Shown here: in pieces, positions 27,046-35,968 of the stretch
Layout: every line of letters starts with the position of its first letter
How positions within the stretch are numbered: position 1 is the first letter of the stretch
Assembly: GCA_002390845.1 (NCBI GenBank)
Contig: DGQT01000092.1
Coordinates: forward strand, 1-64,000
Reading direction: 5' to 3'
DNA: 64,000 nucleotides
DNA from: Chitinophagaceae bacterium UBA4407
Lineage (GTDB): Bacteria; Bacteroidota; Bacteroidia; Chitinophagales; Chitinophagaceae
Position numbers and translations under genes: made by a program
Notes under the pieces: generated by a model
The model's input: the letters and a program-made list of their open reading frames with translations, nothing else
What the model was told of the DNA's origin: nothing
Database searches by the model: none

Positions 27046-27669
27046 ATGGAAATCCTTCTTAAATATTTTGCTGATTTTACAGAAACACAGCTGCAGCAAT
27101 TTGCTGCGCTTGATGAATTGTATAAAGACTGGAACAGCAAGATCAACGTTATTTCTCGTAAAGATATTGACGGGCTTTACGAAAAACATGTACTGCATTC
27201 TTTAAGCATTGCCACGCAAATAAATTTCGAACCCGGTACCAGTATAATTGATATAGGAACCGGTGGCGGTTTCCCCGGTATTCCACTTGCCATATTTTTT
27301 CCTGAAGCGCAATTTCATCTGGTAGACAGTATTGGTAAAAAACTAAAAGTGGTGAATGCCGTTGCAGAAGCAATTGGTTTAAAAAATGTAACCACACAGC
27401 AAACTCGCGCCGAAGAAATAAAAGACCGCAAATTCGATTTCGCTGTATCCCGTGCTGTTGCCCCGTTAAAAGATTTGTGGAACTGGAGCAAACCGCTAAT
27501 AAAAAAAGGTGACCGGCAAGAGCTTCCTAATGGGCTTATCAGCCTGAAAGGTGGCGATCTTACGGTTGAAATTTTTGAAAGCGGCGTACGTCCACGAATG
27601 GTTGCTATTCAAAATATTTTTAAAGAAGAGTCTTTTAAAGACAAGCATCTGCTGCACGTAACCAGGTAG
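27046..27669 (+). CDS. rsmG: 16S rRNA (guanine-N7) methyltransferase RsmG
   Basis: RsmG methylates N7 of G527 in 16S rRNA using S-adenosylmethionine. The 207-residue protein has the SAM-binding motif SIIDIGTGGGFPGIPLAIFFP, preceded by the typical DGLYEKHVLHSLSI and followed by FDFAVSRAVAPLKDLWNW. All three are hallmarks of the GidB/RsmG family, and the length is normal. It lies 12 bases after the glycosyltransferase gene. The stop is followed almost immediately by repeat E13. Confidence 0.95.
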   Translation: MEILLKYFADFTETQLQQFAALDELYKDWNSKINVISRKDIDGLYEKHVLHSLSIATQINFEPGTSIIDIGTGGGFPGIPLAIFFPEAQFHLVDSIGKKLKVVNAVAEAIGLKNVTTQQTRAEEIKDRKFDFAVSRAVAPLKDLWNWSKPLIKKGDRQELPNGLISLKGGDLTVEIFESGVRPRMVAIQNIFKEESFKDKHLLHVTR

Positions 27670-27670
27670 A

Positions 27671-27960
27671 TTTTTTTGGGGCCGGGCATTTGATATTTCA
27701 TGGCATCGCTAGTGGAGCCTGCCCCGAAATTTTTTGATACCAGCTGTAGTAACTCAGATTGATCTTCGTTGCGTCGCAATCCTTTCATCTATTGAATAAC
27801 TATTGAACAAAAAATGCTCGGGGTCATTCACTTGTACAGCTTGCCCCGCTGAGGCGGGGTTCGGAAGATATTTCAGCTTTAAGCCATAGGCAATAAGCTT
27901 TAGGCATGAAGCATACAGCATATTGCTTATAGCATTCTGTTCCAGCTTTTGTAACTTCAT
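27671..27960. repeat. Intergenic repeat E13 (composite with nested units)
   Basis: An outer B element (TTTTTTTGGGGCCGGGC, GGCATCGCTAG) is interrupted and resumes as GGTCATTCACTTGTAC (27822-27837). Inside lies a second left half, TTTTTTGATACCAGC with core version C TTGCGTCGCAATCCTTT (27769-27785). A 21-base unit (AGCTTGCCCCGCTGAGGCGGG, 27838-27858) splits TTGTAC from GTTCGG. The remainder has GCTTTAAGCC repeats as in E5. No right end is seen. Confidence 0.75.
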
Positions 27961-27978
27961 CGTTCATAATAAACAATC

Positions 27979-29802
27979 ATGAAAAAATTTATCGCACTTG
28001 AATTGGTTATTGCATTTATGTGTTGCATTGCAGCAACTTCATCAGCACAAACAAAGATCACTTACACACGCCACGAAGCAATGATACCGATGCGTGACGG
28101 TATTAAATTATACACGGTTTATTATACGCCTGACATCAGCGAACCTGTACCGATCTTAATACAACGCACCCCTTATGGCAGTGAAGACATGCCATCGCCC
28201 GATCAAATCACCTACATAAAAGATATGGCAGCCGAAGGTTACATTTTTGTAACACAGGATATTCGTGGCCGCTATAAAAGTGAAGGTGGTTTTGTAATGA
28301 ACAGGCCGATATTGGATAAGCCCGGCACTGTTGATGAAAGCACTGACACTTACGATGCTGTAGAATGGATGATTCACAATATTCCAAACAACAATGGCAA
28401 TGTTGGTCAGTTAGGAATTTCTTACCCCGGCTGGACCACCTTGGTTGCAGCCGCAAGACCGCACCCCGCAATGAAAGCAGCCAGTGAACAGGCTACCATG
28501 AGCGATCTTTTTCTGGGCGATGACTTTCACCACAACGGCGCTTTCCGTTTATCTTATGCTTACGATTATTCTTTTATGGAAGAGATCTCCAATGTTGATT
28601 CACTCTTTCCTTTCGATCACTACGATCTGTACAATTGGTTCTTAAAACTTGGCCCGCTGTCAAACGCCAATGACAAATATTTTCATAACAAACTGCCCAG
28701 CTGGAACAACTTTATGCAGCATGCCAATTACGATTCTTTCTGGCAATTTAAATCGCCGTTACGGTATGTTGATTATCCACGCATTCCCATGTTACATGTA
28801 GGCGGCGTGTGGGACCAGGAAGATATGATGGGCCCGCAGATCATGTACACAAAAATGGAAAAGCTTGACAGTAATAACCGCAATTATATTTGTCTTGGTC
28901 CGTGGAACCATGGGCAGTGGGCAGGTGGCAATGTAACCAAACTGGGCGCTTACAATATGGGCAGCAATACCGGTGAATATTTTCAAAAAAACATTCAGAA
29001 AAAATGGTTCGATTACTGGCTTAAAGGCAAAGGCGATGGTAAGTTTTCTGAAGCTACTGTTTTTCAAACGGGCAGCAATCAATGGAAAACTTATACCACC
29101 TGGCCGCCCAAAGAAGCCGAGCATAAAAAACTGTATGTAACCGCCAACGGCAAAGTATCTTTTGATAAACCAACCACTGCAAGCGCCACCGCTTTTGATG
29201 ATTATGTAAGCGATCCCAAAAAACCGGTGCCTTACCGCAGCCGCCCTATTGAACAAACCTATGGCCCCGGAAGCCGTTGGTACACCTGGCTTGTAGAAGA
29301 TCAGCGGTTTGTAGATGGCAGACCCGATGTGCTTACCTGGCAAAGCGATACGCTTACCGAAGACGTTACCATTACAGGAAATATTATTGCGCATTTGTTT
29401 GCGAGCACAACCGGAAGCGATGTGGATTGGGTTGTAAAATTAATTGATGTTTATCCCGATCAATATCCCAAAGAACCGAAGATGAGTGGTTACGAATTAA
29501 TGATCTCCAGCGAAGTATTCCGTGGCCGTTACCGCAACAGTTTTGAAAAGCCCGAAGCCATTGTGCCCAATAAAGTACTGGAATATAAAATTGATCTGCA
29601 CCAGGCCAATCATACATTTTTAAAAGGCCACCGCATTATGGTACAGGTGCAAAGCAGTTGGTTCCCGATCATCGATATGAACCCGCAAAAATATGTGCCC
29701 AGTATCTTTAATGCAAAGGCCGCCGATTATCAAAAAGCAACGCAAAAAATTTACAGGAATAACATGTATGCAACATATATCGAGTTCCCTGAAATGAAAT
29801 GA
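27979..29802 (+). CDS. Exported CocE/NonD family hydrolase
   Basis: The 607-residue serine hydrolase resembles cocaine esterase, glutaryl-7-ACA acylase and X-Pro dipeptidyl peptidases. A signal peptide (MKKFIALELVIAFMCCIAATSSAQ) directs export. The alpha/beta-hydrolase domain opens MIPMRDGIKLYTVYYTPD. The nucleophile serine is in GQLGISYPGWTTLVAAA, the family GxSYxG motif, and a likely catalytic histidine is in GPWNHGQWAGG. The C terminus is the jelly-roll domain (VTITGNIIAHLFASTTGSDVDWVVKLIDVYPD). The substrate may be a peptide or ester and cannot be fixed. Confidence 0.88.
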   Translation: MKKFIALELVIAFMCCIAATSSAQTKITYTRHEAMIPMRDGIKLYTVYYTPDISEPVPILIQRTPYGSEDMPSPDQITYIKDMAAEGYIFVTQDIRGRYKSEGGFVMNRPILDKPGTVDESTDTYDAVEWMIHNIPNNNGNVGQLGISYPGWTTLVAAARPHPAMKAASEQATMSDLFLGDDFHHNGAFRLSYAYDYSFMEEISNVDSLFPFDHYDLYNWFLKLGPLSNANDKYFHNKLPSWNNFMQHANYDSFWQFKSPLRYVDYPRIPMLHVGGVWDQEDMMGPQIMYTKMEKLDSNNRNYICLGPWNHGQWAGGNVTKLGAYNMGSNTGEYFQKNIQKKWFDYWLKGKGDGKFSEATVFQTGSNQWKTYTTWPPKEAEHKKLYVTANGKVSFDKPTTASATAFDDYVSDPKKPVPYRSRPIEQTYGPGSRWYTWLVEDQRFVDGRPDVLTWQSDTLTEDVTITGNIIAHLFASTTGSDVDWVVKLIDVYPDQYPKEPKMSGYELMISSEVFRGRYRNSFEKPEAIVPNKVLEYKIDLHQANHTFLKGHRIMVQVQSSWFPIIDMNPQKYVPSIFNAKAADYQKATQKIYRNNMYATYIEFPEMK

Positions 29803-29932
29803 TCTTATGGGCCGGGCAATGGTTTTTTATGGCGTCGGTTGTTGTGTCACTCACTTGTACGGTTGGATTGTATATTGAGCTTTACCGAAGCAAAGATTGA
29901 AGCGAACGCTGTTTGTCAGCGACCAACAGGGG
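29803..29932. repeat. Intergenic repeat E14 (left half, core B)
   Basis: TCTTATGGGCCGGGC starts directly after the hydrolase stop. A TATGGCGTCGG spacer and core B TTGTGTCACTCACTTGTACGG (29842-29862) follow. The centre GAGCTTTACCGAAGCAAAG continues to GTCAGCGACCAACAGG, as in E8. There is no right half. Confidence 0.8.
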
Positions 29933-30027
29933 TAAAAGTATGCTTATTTGCATTCATATGCGTACCCAAATTCATATATCGAGACAAGGCATTGTGCAAA
30001 AAAAATTAAATTAGCAGTTATCCAATT

Positions 30028-30621
30028 ATGCTCAACGATTTTTTTAATAAATTATCAAAAAATATATTGCTCACAGAAGCTGATAAAGTTATTTTCAGTC
30101 AGCATGTTGTTGTAAAAAAATTAAGGAAACGGCAATACCTTTTGCACGAAGGAGAAATTTGTAAACATGTAGCATTTGTAAATAGCGGAATGTTGCGTTC
30201 TTACCTGGTTGATGAAAAAAGCAACGAGCACATTATACAATTTGCACCAGAAGGCTGGTTTATTTCTGACTTGTACAGTTTCATAACTGAAGACGCATCT
30301 AATTTAAACATTGAGGCAATAGAAAGTTCTGAATTGGTATTAGTAAGCAGAGCTTCACACATATATCTTGAAAAAGCCGTTCCTGAATTTTTCAAATTTA
30401 ATTACCTGCAATATCGAGGTGCATACATTGCATTGCAAAAAAGATTAACCAGCACATTCACGCTTTCAGCAGAAGAAAAATATATTAATCTGCTCAATAT
30501 TTATCCTGATATTATGCAGCGTGTGCCGCAACACATGATTGCTTCTTATCTGGGTTTAACAGCCGAAACCTTAAGCCGCGTAAGAAAGAAACTTACTAAA
30601 AAAAAATCTGAGCATAGCTAA
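30028..30621 (+). CDS. Crp/Fnr family transcriptional regulator
   Basis: A 197-residue regulator with an N-terminal cyclic-nucleotide-type beta-roll (about residues 20-125, LLHEGEICKHVAFVNSGMLRSYLVD) and a C-terminal helix-turn-helix. The recognition helix reads AETLSRVRKKL; the E..SR residues correspond to those with which FNR contacts TTGAT half-sites. Unlike E. coli FNR it has no N-terminal cysteine cluster, so it is not an obvious iron-sulfur oxygen sensor. Two perfect TTGATnnnnATCAA boxes lie 5-41 bases after its stop and before yceI, a likely target. Confidence 0.9.
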   Translation: MLNDFFNKLSKNILLTEADKVIFSQHVVVKKLRKRQYLLHEGEICKHVAFVNSGMLRSYLVDEKSNEHIIQFAPEGWFISDLYSFITEDASNLNIEAIESSELVLVSRASHIYLEKAVPEFFKFNYLQYRGAYIALQKRLTSTFTLSAEEKYINLLNIYPDIMQRVPQHMIASYLGLTAETLSRVRKKLTKKKSEHS

Positions 30622-30625
30622 TTTA

Positions 30626-30639
30626 TTGATCAGCATCAA
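30626..30639 (+). promoter_or_regulatory. FNR-type box 1 (distal)
   Basis: TTGATCAGCATCAA is an exact match to the FNR consensus TTGATnnnnATCAA. Its centre lies 23 bases upstream of the second box, about two DNA turns, so both may be bound on the same face of the DNA. Confidence 0.65.
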
Positions 30640-30648
30640 TATTATTTC

Positions 30649-30662
30649 TTGATTTACATCAA
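30649..30662 (+). promoter_or_regulatory. FNR-type box 2 (proximal)
   Basis: TTGATTTACATCAA also matches the FNR consensus exactly. Its centre is about 44 bases before the transcription start predicted from the -7 box at 30686, near the position used by Crp/Fnr activators that touch RNA polymerase. Confidence 0.68.
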
Positions 30663-30685
30663 GGTATTGAAGTAAGCATGCTTTC

Positions 30686-30693
30686 TATTTTTG
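30686..30693 (+). promoter_or_regulatory. Putative -7 box of the yceI promoter
   Basis: TATTTTTG matches the Bacteroidota -7 consensus TAnnTTTG. It lies 24 bases after the proximal FNR-type box and 39 bases before the yceI ATG. The -33 element is weak (ATTG at 30666), consistent with an activator-dependent promoter. Confidence 0.45.
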
Positions 30694-30732
30694 CCAGCTA
30701 ACTTATTCAACATTTAAAATCAAAAATTTAAA

Positions 30733-31311
30733 ATGAAAAAATTATTTTTTGCTGTTATTTTTTTTGTGTCGGCTTCATCATTTGCTCAAACAACTACATG
30801 GAAAAATGATAAAATGCATTCCAAACTCAGATTCACCGTAACACATCTTTTGGTTTCTGATGTAGATGGCTTATTTAAAATTTTTGATGTAACTATAACT
30901 ACAACAAAACCCGATTTCAGCGATGCCGTTTTTGAACTCTCTGCAGACGCCGCTTCGATAAACACAGAAGTTGATATGCGTGATAACGATTTAAAAAGCG
31001 CTAACTTTTTTGATGTTGCAACTTATCCAAAAATTACTTTCAAAAGCACATCTATAAAACCGGATGGGCAAAATAAATACAAACTTACCGGCAACCTTAC
31101 TTTGCATGGTGTTACAAAATCTGTAACGATGGATTTATGGTATCGTGGTACAACAGAAAACCCGATGAGCAAACAAAAAGATGCAGGCTTTAAATTAACA
31201 GGCATATTAAAACGTTCCGATTTTAAAATTGGCGCCAACATGCCTACAGCAGTGGTTAGCGATGAAGTAGAGATTAAAGCAGACGGAGAATTTGGACCAG
31301 CAGGTCAATAA
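30733..31311 (+). CDS. Exported YceI family protein
   Basis: A 192-residue protein with a signal peptide (MKKLFFAVIFFVSASSFAQ) and one YceI domain, a lipocalin-like barrel that binds isoprenoids such as polyprenyl chains. The motifs TWKNDKMHSKLRFTVTHLLVSDVDGLF, DVATYPKITFKSTSI and YKLTGNLTLHGVTKSVTMDL are characteristic. Its promoter region carries two FNR-type boxes, so control by the adjacent Crp/Fnr protein is likely. The exact ligand and role are unknown. Confidence 0.9.
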   Translation: MKKLFFAVIFFVSASSFAQTTTWKNDKMHSKLRFTVTHLLVSDVDGLFKIFDVTITTTKPDFSDAVFELSADAASINTEVDMRDNDLKSANFFDVATYPKITFKSTSIKPDGQNKYKLTGNLTLHGVTKSVTMDLWYRGTTENPMSKQKDAGFKLTGILKRSDFKIGANMPTAVVSDEVEIKADGEFGPAGQ

Positions 31312-31476
31312 ATATTATATCAATTATTCAACTTCTGTATTACCTTAATTGTTTAAATTTTAAGCGAATTAAAAGTTTGAATCAAATGAACTATTTGGTT
31401 TACTACCGTTAGTAAATTGTAAGTTTAGTTATTTTCTGCAATGAGGAAGAAACGGAATAGTTTAAACTACATTATA

Positions 31477-31977
31477 ATGATGAAAAATTTTTTTATTGCG
31501 TTTGCTTTTATTTATATCACATTATTTGCAAATAGAACCTTTGCACAGTTGAATGTTGTCCCACTTGCAAATCAAAAAATATTATTGTAAAGCAATGACC
31601 CTAAACTCGCTGCTAATAAAAAGTTGGTTTACGATTGCTGGCGTGAAGTTTTAGAGGGAGGGCATTTAGAATTGGTTGATAAATATCTTGCTGAAAATTA
31701 CATGCAGCATAATCCAGGCGTGCCTACAGGAAGAAAAGGATTTGTTGATTTCTTTTCAAAATTTGCAAAACCTCAAACAATTGTTGATACAATAAAAGCT
31801 CCTGTTGTTGCAATAGTTGCAGAAGGCAATTTGGTAGTGATAAGTTTTGCTTCAACATTACTTGAACCAACAGACAGTACGAAAACCTACACAACCACGT
31901 GGTTCGATATGTTTCGCATAGAAAATGGAAAACTTGCAGAGCATTGGGATGGTGTTACAAAAACAAAACATCAATAA
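31477..31977 (+). pseudogene. NTF2/SnoaL-like protein interrupted by an in-frame stop
   Basis: An ATG at 31477 opens a signal peptide (MMKNFFIAFAFIYITLFANRTFAQ), but codon 38 is TAA (31588-31590). The same frame continues without a shift through SNDPKLAANKKLVYDCWREVLEGGHLELVDKYLAENYMQHNPGVPTGRKGFVDFF to 31977. That is a complete SnoaL/NTF2-like domain of the kind found in exported proteins of this family. A TTG at 31624 could restart translation, but the product would be cytoplasmic and lack the first helix residues. A recent nonsense mutation or a sequencing error is the simplest reading. Confidence 0.8.
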
Positions 31978-32025
31978 TTAAAGAGATAGTTTTATTTATT
32001 GATCATTACGAAAAAAAATAAAAAA

Positions 32026-33684
32026 GTGAAAACCAACCGCAGAGATTTTTTGAGCCGAGTTTCTTTAGCGACGGCTGCATTTGCTGTTCCCGCATCTGTG
32101 TATTCTGCTTTCAGAAGGTTTGATGATTACGTCGAAGTAGAAACAACGCATGGAAAAATAAGAGGACTAAGAAGCGAAGGATTAAACCTGTTTAAAGGCA
32201 TTCCGTATGCAGGAAAAGTTTCGGGAGACAGGCGTTTTAGAAGGCCTGCCCCGCTGCAACCCTGGAGCGGTGTTCGCGATGCTTTACAGTTAGGCGCCCC
32301 GACTATCCAGGACGGTCAAACCCGCGGACTTAACGAGCCGAAGCCGAATGAAGATTGTTTGTTTTTAAATGTTTGGACACCTGCTAATGATAATAAGAAA
32401 CGTCCCGTAATGTTTTACAATCACGGCGGCGCCTTTTCTAACGGCTCTGGCGGAGCTGTTGACCAGGACGGTTCAAGCCTTGCCCGCTTGTTTGATGTGG
32501 TAGTGGTAGAAAATAATCACAGGTTAGGAATCCTTGGCTTTCTTTATTTAGATGAAATAGCTGGAACTGATTATGCAGGTTCCGGAAATAACGGTATACT
32601 CGATATCGTTGACGCACTACGATGGGTAAATAAAAATATCGCAGCATTTGGAGGCGATCCGGCCAACGTAATGATTTTTGGCGAATCAGGTGGTGGCGCA
32701 AAAACCTCGTGCTTGTATGCTATGCCTGCAGCAGCGCCTTATTTTCATAAAGCTTCAATTGAAAGTGGACCGGGCGTGCACATGATACCCAAAGAGGCTG
32801 CGGCAGAAATGACGGCAATCACATTACGTGAATTGAACATAGCTTCTAAAGACTGGAAAAAGCTACTTGAAATACCTGCAGCAGATTTGTTGGGTATTCA
32901 ATTAAAAATGAGTGCATTAATGGCACAATCTGAGTATATAAAGAAAAACGGGGCGGTAGGTTTTGTTGCTAACGCTTTTCAACCTGTTGTTGACGGAACA
33001 GCGCTGCCGCATCATCCTTTCGACCCAACTGCTCCTGCTATATCCAAAAACAAACCGTTGATGGTGGGCTGGAACGAAGATGAATACACCTTTTTTGCAA
33101 TGGCATTCAACGATACAGAGGCATTGAAAAGTGATTTTACATTTGAAAGGCTACAAACAAAACTTGAAAAACAATTTGGCAGCAATACAAAAAAAATTAT
33201 TGATACATATAAGCAAACAATGCCAAACAAAACGGCATCAGAACTTTGGGTAGCTATTGAATCGATCAACATGATGGGGCTTGGTTCTATAACAATAGCT
33301 GAACGTAAAATACAGCAACATGAAGCACCGGTTTATTTATACAATTTTGGCTATAAGTCAGAAGCAAAAGTTCCAGGAACAGATTATGCATTCGGAACGC
33401 CGCATGCAATGGATATAACTTTTAAATTCAACAACGAAGTTCCAGAAACAAATGCAAGTTTCTTAAGCGGCAACAAACCTGAACGCTTTGCAGCATCCCA
33501 TCATTTCGCAGAGCTGTGGACAACCTTTGCAAGAACCGGTAAACCGGCTGCTAAAGATGTTCCCGAATGGCCTGCTTATAATCTCACTAACAGGCCTACT
33601 ATGCGCATAGATGCAACATGTGAAATAATTAATGACAGGTTTAAAGAAGAACTTGCTACGTGGCGTTCAATCGGGAAAGTGTAA
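32026..33684 (+). CDS. Type B carboxylesterase, Tat-exported
   Basis: A carboxylesterase/lipase of the cholinesterase fold that hydrolyses an unknown ester. The start is placed at a GTG (32026), which gives MKTNRRDFLSRVSLATAAF, a textbook twin-arginine signal; a TTG at 31999 would add nine residues. The nucleophile is the serine of FGESGGGAKTSCL. EDCLFLNVWTP and the HGGAF oxyanion loop are present, and the catalytic histidine is probably in AFGTPHAMDI. It is 552 residues. It follows the broken NTF2-like gene by about 50 bases and may share the FNR-controlled transcript. Confidence 0.88.
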   Translation: MKTNRRDFLSRVSLATAAFAVPASVYSAFRRFDDYVEVETTHGKIRGLRSEGLNLFKGIPYAGKVSGDRRFRRPAPLQPWSGVRDALQLGAPTIQDGQTRGLNEPKPNEDCLFLNVWTPANDNKKRPVMFYNHGGAFSNGSGGAVDQDGSSLARLFDVVVVENNHRLGILGFLYLDEIAGTDYAGSGNNGILDIVDALRWVNKNIAAFGGDPANVMIFGESGGGAKTSCLYAMPAAAPYFHKASIESGPGVHMIPKEAAAEMTAITLRELNIASKDWKKLLEIPAADLLGIQLKMSALMAQSEYIKKNGAVGFVANAFQPVVDGTALPHHPFDPTAPAISKNKPLMVGWNEDEYTFFAMAFNDTEALKSDFTFERLQTKLEKQFGSNTKKIIDTYKQTMPNKTASELWVAIESINMMGLGSITIAERKIQQHEAPVYLYNFGYKSEAKVPGTDYAFGTPHAMDITFKFNNEVPETNASFLSGNKPERFAASHHFAELWTTFARTGKPAAKDVPEWPAYNLTNRPTMRIDATCEIINDRFKEELATWRSIGKV

Positions 33685-33725
33685 TTATTTTGAATGTTTC
33701 TATCCGCTTCAATCTACGCTAAGAT

Positions 33726-33807
33726 AAAAGCTCAATAAAGCTGCGAACGTAAAAGTGAGTGACACAACGGAAGCTTAATAGTAGCAATAAAGCTGAGCCC
33801 CAAAAAA
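33726..33807. repeat. Intergenic repeat E15 (right half, core B)
   Basis: GCGAACGTAAAAGTGAGTGACACAAC (core B reversed, one change) is followed by GGAAGCTTAATAGTAGCAATAA and the end GCTGAGCCCCAAAAAAT. It ends at 33807, immediately before the stop triplet of the minus-strand C1 peptidase gene. Confidence 0.8.
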
Positions 33808-35379
33808 TTATTGCTTATCAATTTCTACAATTGCCGCTACGGCTGCTTTTTGGCTGGTCTGTGTTTTAAAATAAATAGTGCCAGCGGAAGTGTTGGTAAA
33901 ATTTACGCCACTGACCGCATCCTGCCTTACGGCAGCATTTACAGCCAGCGGAAAGCTGGTGCGGCTTTTATTTATTGCATCGTTTAACCGGAATACATTC
34001 ATAGAATCTTTGCTTACTACCACAGCGATATAATCTTTGTTGCCAATGCTGTCGGCCATCATGCTCATGCCACGCGGAAACAAACGGTAACCTGTTATAC
34101 CGCAGTAGGGTGAGTATTTGGTACGAGTAGGATCGTTTTTCATTGGGTAGGGAAACAGCACATAGCTGCTGCCATCGGTTTCCATACCCAGCACATATAC
34201 ATAACACTCGCTGCTGTTCTTTACTTCCATCTTAAACTGCGTGCCTTTAAGAATTGCAGTGGTGGTTTGAAAAGTATTGCCAGACTTTAATTGCAGGGGA
34301 ATATATTGTTTTGTTTTATTCTCCACCAGACCGATACTGCATTCAAGATTTTGTGCAGCAGCGCTGCCTTGCTTAGGCATTGGGTTTAAGCCATAAGCCT
34401 CACGCACAAAATGTTTAAAATCGTTGTAACGCACAAAGGCTACACCGTTTTGCCCCCACTGATTTCCCCAGCTATTCAATATTTGAAAAGCACCACCTTC
34501 TTTACGGTCATCGTACCCGATTACACACATAGCGTGGCCGCCAAAGCCTATCATATTGTAATCATCATCTGTGGGGTGCCAGACTTCCTGGCCCATCATA
34601 TCCTGCATAAAACTACCACCTACCGCCATGCCAATTACCACCGGAACATCTTTGGCAAGATGTTCTTTTATGGCGTAGAGATCAATATTGTTTAGATTAT
34701 CGCCATTGGTTAATCTTGTAAAACCGAGCATGCGGTATTGCGATGCTTCCTGTTTAAGTGCCCCTGATGGCTGCCGGCTGCAGTCCTGGTCATCGTAGGG
34801 GAACTCAGATAAAGGAACTGCGCCAACCTGTGTCATATTTTCCATTGCACGGATGATGTAACTGCCCTGGCAACCGTTTAAACCAATCTGGTTGTATAAA
34901 AAAGAAGGGCTGAATTTTATCTGATCCGGGTTTTCGCCGGTTGTTACAGATTCAAGAATGGTTCTTGCACCATAAGCGCTGCTCCATGCAACACAGCTAC
35001 CCTGCTGGCCCTGGTCGCCTGGGCTGGGGGCAAATTTCAGTAGCGAAACTGCTTCGGGCAAATTGGTTTTGCTTTCGTCGGTAGCTTCATAAATCTGTGC
35101 TTTATCAAACTGCTTGGGATCGAGTACGCCACCTGTTGCATATTGAGCCGCCTGCTGCGATAAACCGCTGCAACCATCTTTAAAATAAAGAAAACCGCCA
35201 ACGAGTAACACAAGCACCAGACCTACAGGGTTTTTTATTAACCCGAACAGCAACGGCAATAAACCAAGAATTCCGCCGCCTCCTCCTCCCGGGAATCGCC
35301 CTCCGCCACCGCCTCCACCGGAATTGTTCCCACTGTTATCAAACTGATCATTCGGGTCATCAACCATTCTTATTGGCAT
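33808..35379 (-). CDS. Membrane-anchored C1 (papain-like) peptidase
   Basis: A 523-residue protein with a papain-family domain. The catalytic cysteine is in QQGSCVAWSSAYGAR, the histidine in GFGGHAMCVIGYDD, and the asparagine in ILNSWGNQWGQNG. The N terminus is unusual: an acidic start, two glycine runs (GGGGGGG and GGGGGG) and then a hydrophobic segment (NPVGLVLVLLVGGFLYF). A cysteine-containing linker follows before the catalytic domain. The last 150 or so residues resemble a DUF4384-like beta domain. The peptidase domain probably faces the periplasm (inference from the single helix). It is monocistronic. Confidence 0.85.
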   Translation of the reverse strand: MPIRMVDDPNDQFDNSGNNSGGGGGGGRFPGGGGGGILGLLPLLFGLIKNPVGLVLVLLVGGFLYFKDGCSGLSQQAAQYATGGVLDPKQFDKAQIYEATDESKTNLPEAVSLLKFAPSPGDQGQQGSCVAWSSAYGARTILESVTTGENPDQIKFSPSFLYNQIGLNGCQGSYIIRAMENMTQVGAVPLSEFPYDDQDCSRQPSGALKQEASQYRMLGFTRLTNGDNLNNIDLYAIKEHLAKDVPVVIGMAVGGSFMQDMMGQEVWHPTDDDYNMIGFGGHAMCVIGYDDRKEGGAFQILNSWGNQWGQNGVAFVRYNDFKHFVREAYGLNPMPKQGSAAAQNLECSIGLVENKTKQYIPLQLKSGNTFQTTTAILKGTQFKMEVKNSSECYVYVLGMETDGSSYVLFPYPMKNDPTRTKYSPYCGITGYRLFPRGMSMMADSIGNKDYIAVVVSKDSMNVFRLNDAINKSRTSFPLAVNAAVRQDAVSGVNFTNTSAGTIYFKTQTSQKAAVAAIVEIDKQ

Positions 35380-35436
35380 AGCAGTTTATTTTTTCAGGCA
35401 CTAATTTAATGGGAGTTCAGGATAAACAATAAAGTA

Positions 35437-35627
35437 ATTTTTCTTACCAGCTTTCTGTTCGTTGGTTGAGCTTTGTTGCGTCGCAATCCTTTTATCGTTC
35501 GGATCATGAATTGAGCTTTTAAAGCCAGCTTACAATTGCTGCATTGTCGCCAAAAGATATGCAGATGAATGGATTGCGACGCAACAAAGACGCCATAAAA
35601 AACCGATGCTGGTATTCAAACAAAATA
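35437..35627. repeat. Intergenic repeat E16 (full, version C cores)
   Basis: The left half is TTTTTCTTACCAGC, a TTGAGCTTTG spacer and core C TTGCGTCGCAATCCTTT (35475-35491). The right half is GAATGGATTGCGACGCAACAAAG, ACGCCAT and the end GATGCTGGTATTCAAACAAAAT. Version C replaces CACACTTGTAC by CAATCCTTTTATC. It lies in the 589-base gap between two divergently read genes; the rest of the gap shows no gene. Confidence 0.85.
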
Positions 35628-35968
35628 ACTCACCAGTTTATAAACTGAAGAAAAATACCCTGAAAGCACAGGTTTTTTTATTTTTTAATTGAGAATTAAT
35701 TTCAATTATTTTTAAGCAAAAAGGTCTGAGATGCTGTTACTTACAGTTTTTTCTAATACAGCAGCGCATCGAAAGTATCAACAACCTGTTTTGCCCTGAT
35801 AACTTCAATTAGCCAAAATAAATATCATTGCAGCTAAAACTAAAAAAAATCTTATTTTTAGAGTCTATAAAAGAAATAATTAAAACACCTTTTATGTCCC
35901 TAATCACTTTTAACAAAGAGATTGTCGTTTTAAACAACGGGTATAAATTTCATGTAAAATCTACAACT

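Noticed and set aside
35658..35690. Terminator at CCTGAAAGCACAGG plus T run
   Set aside because: The stem is only four base pairs and lies between divergent genes, so the T run is probably incidental.
35828..35968. Longer start for the FG-GAP protein
   Set aside because: The extension would bury the signal peptide, which starts cleanly at 35969.
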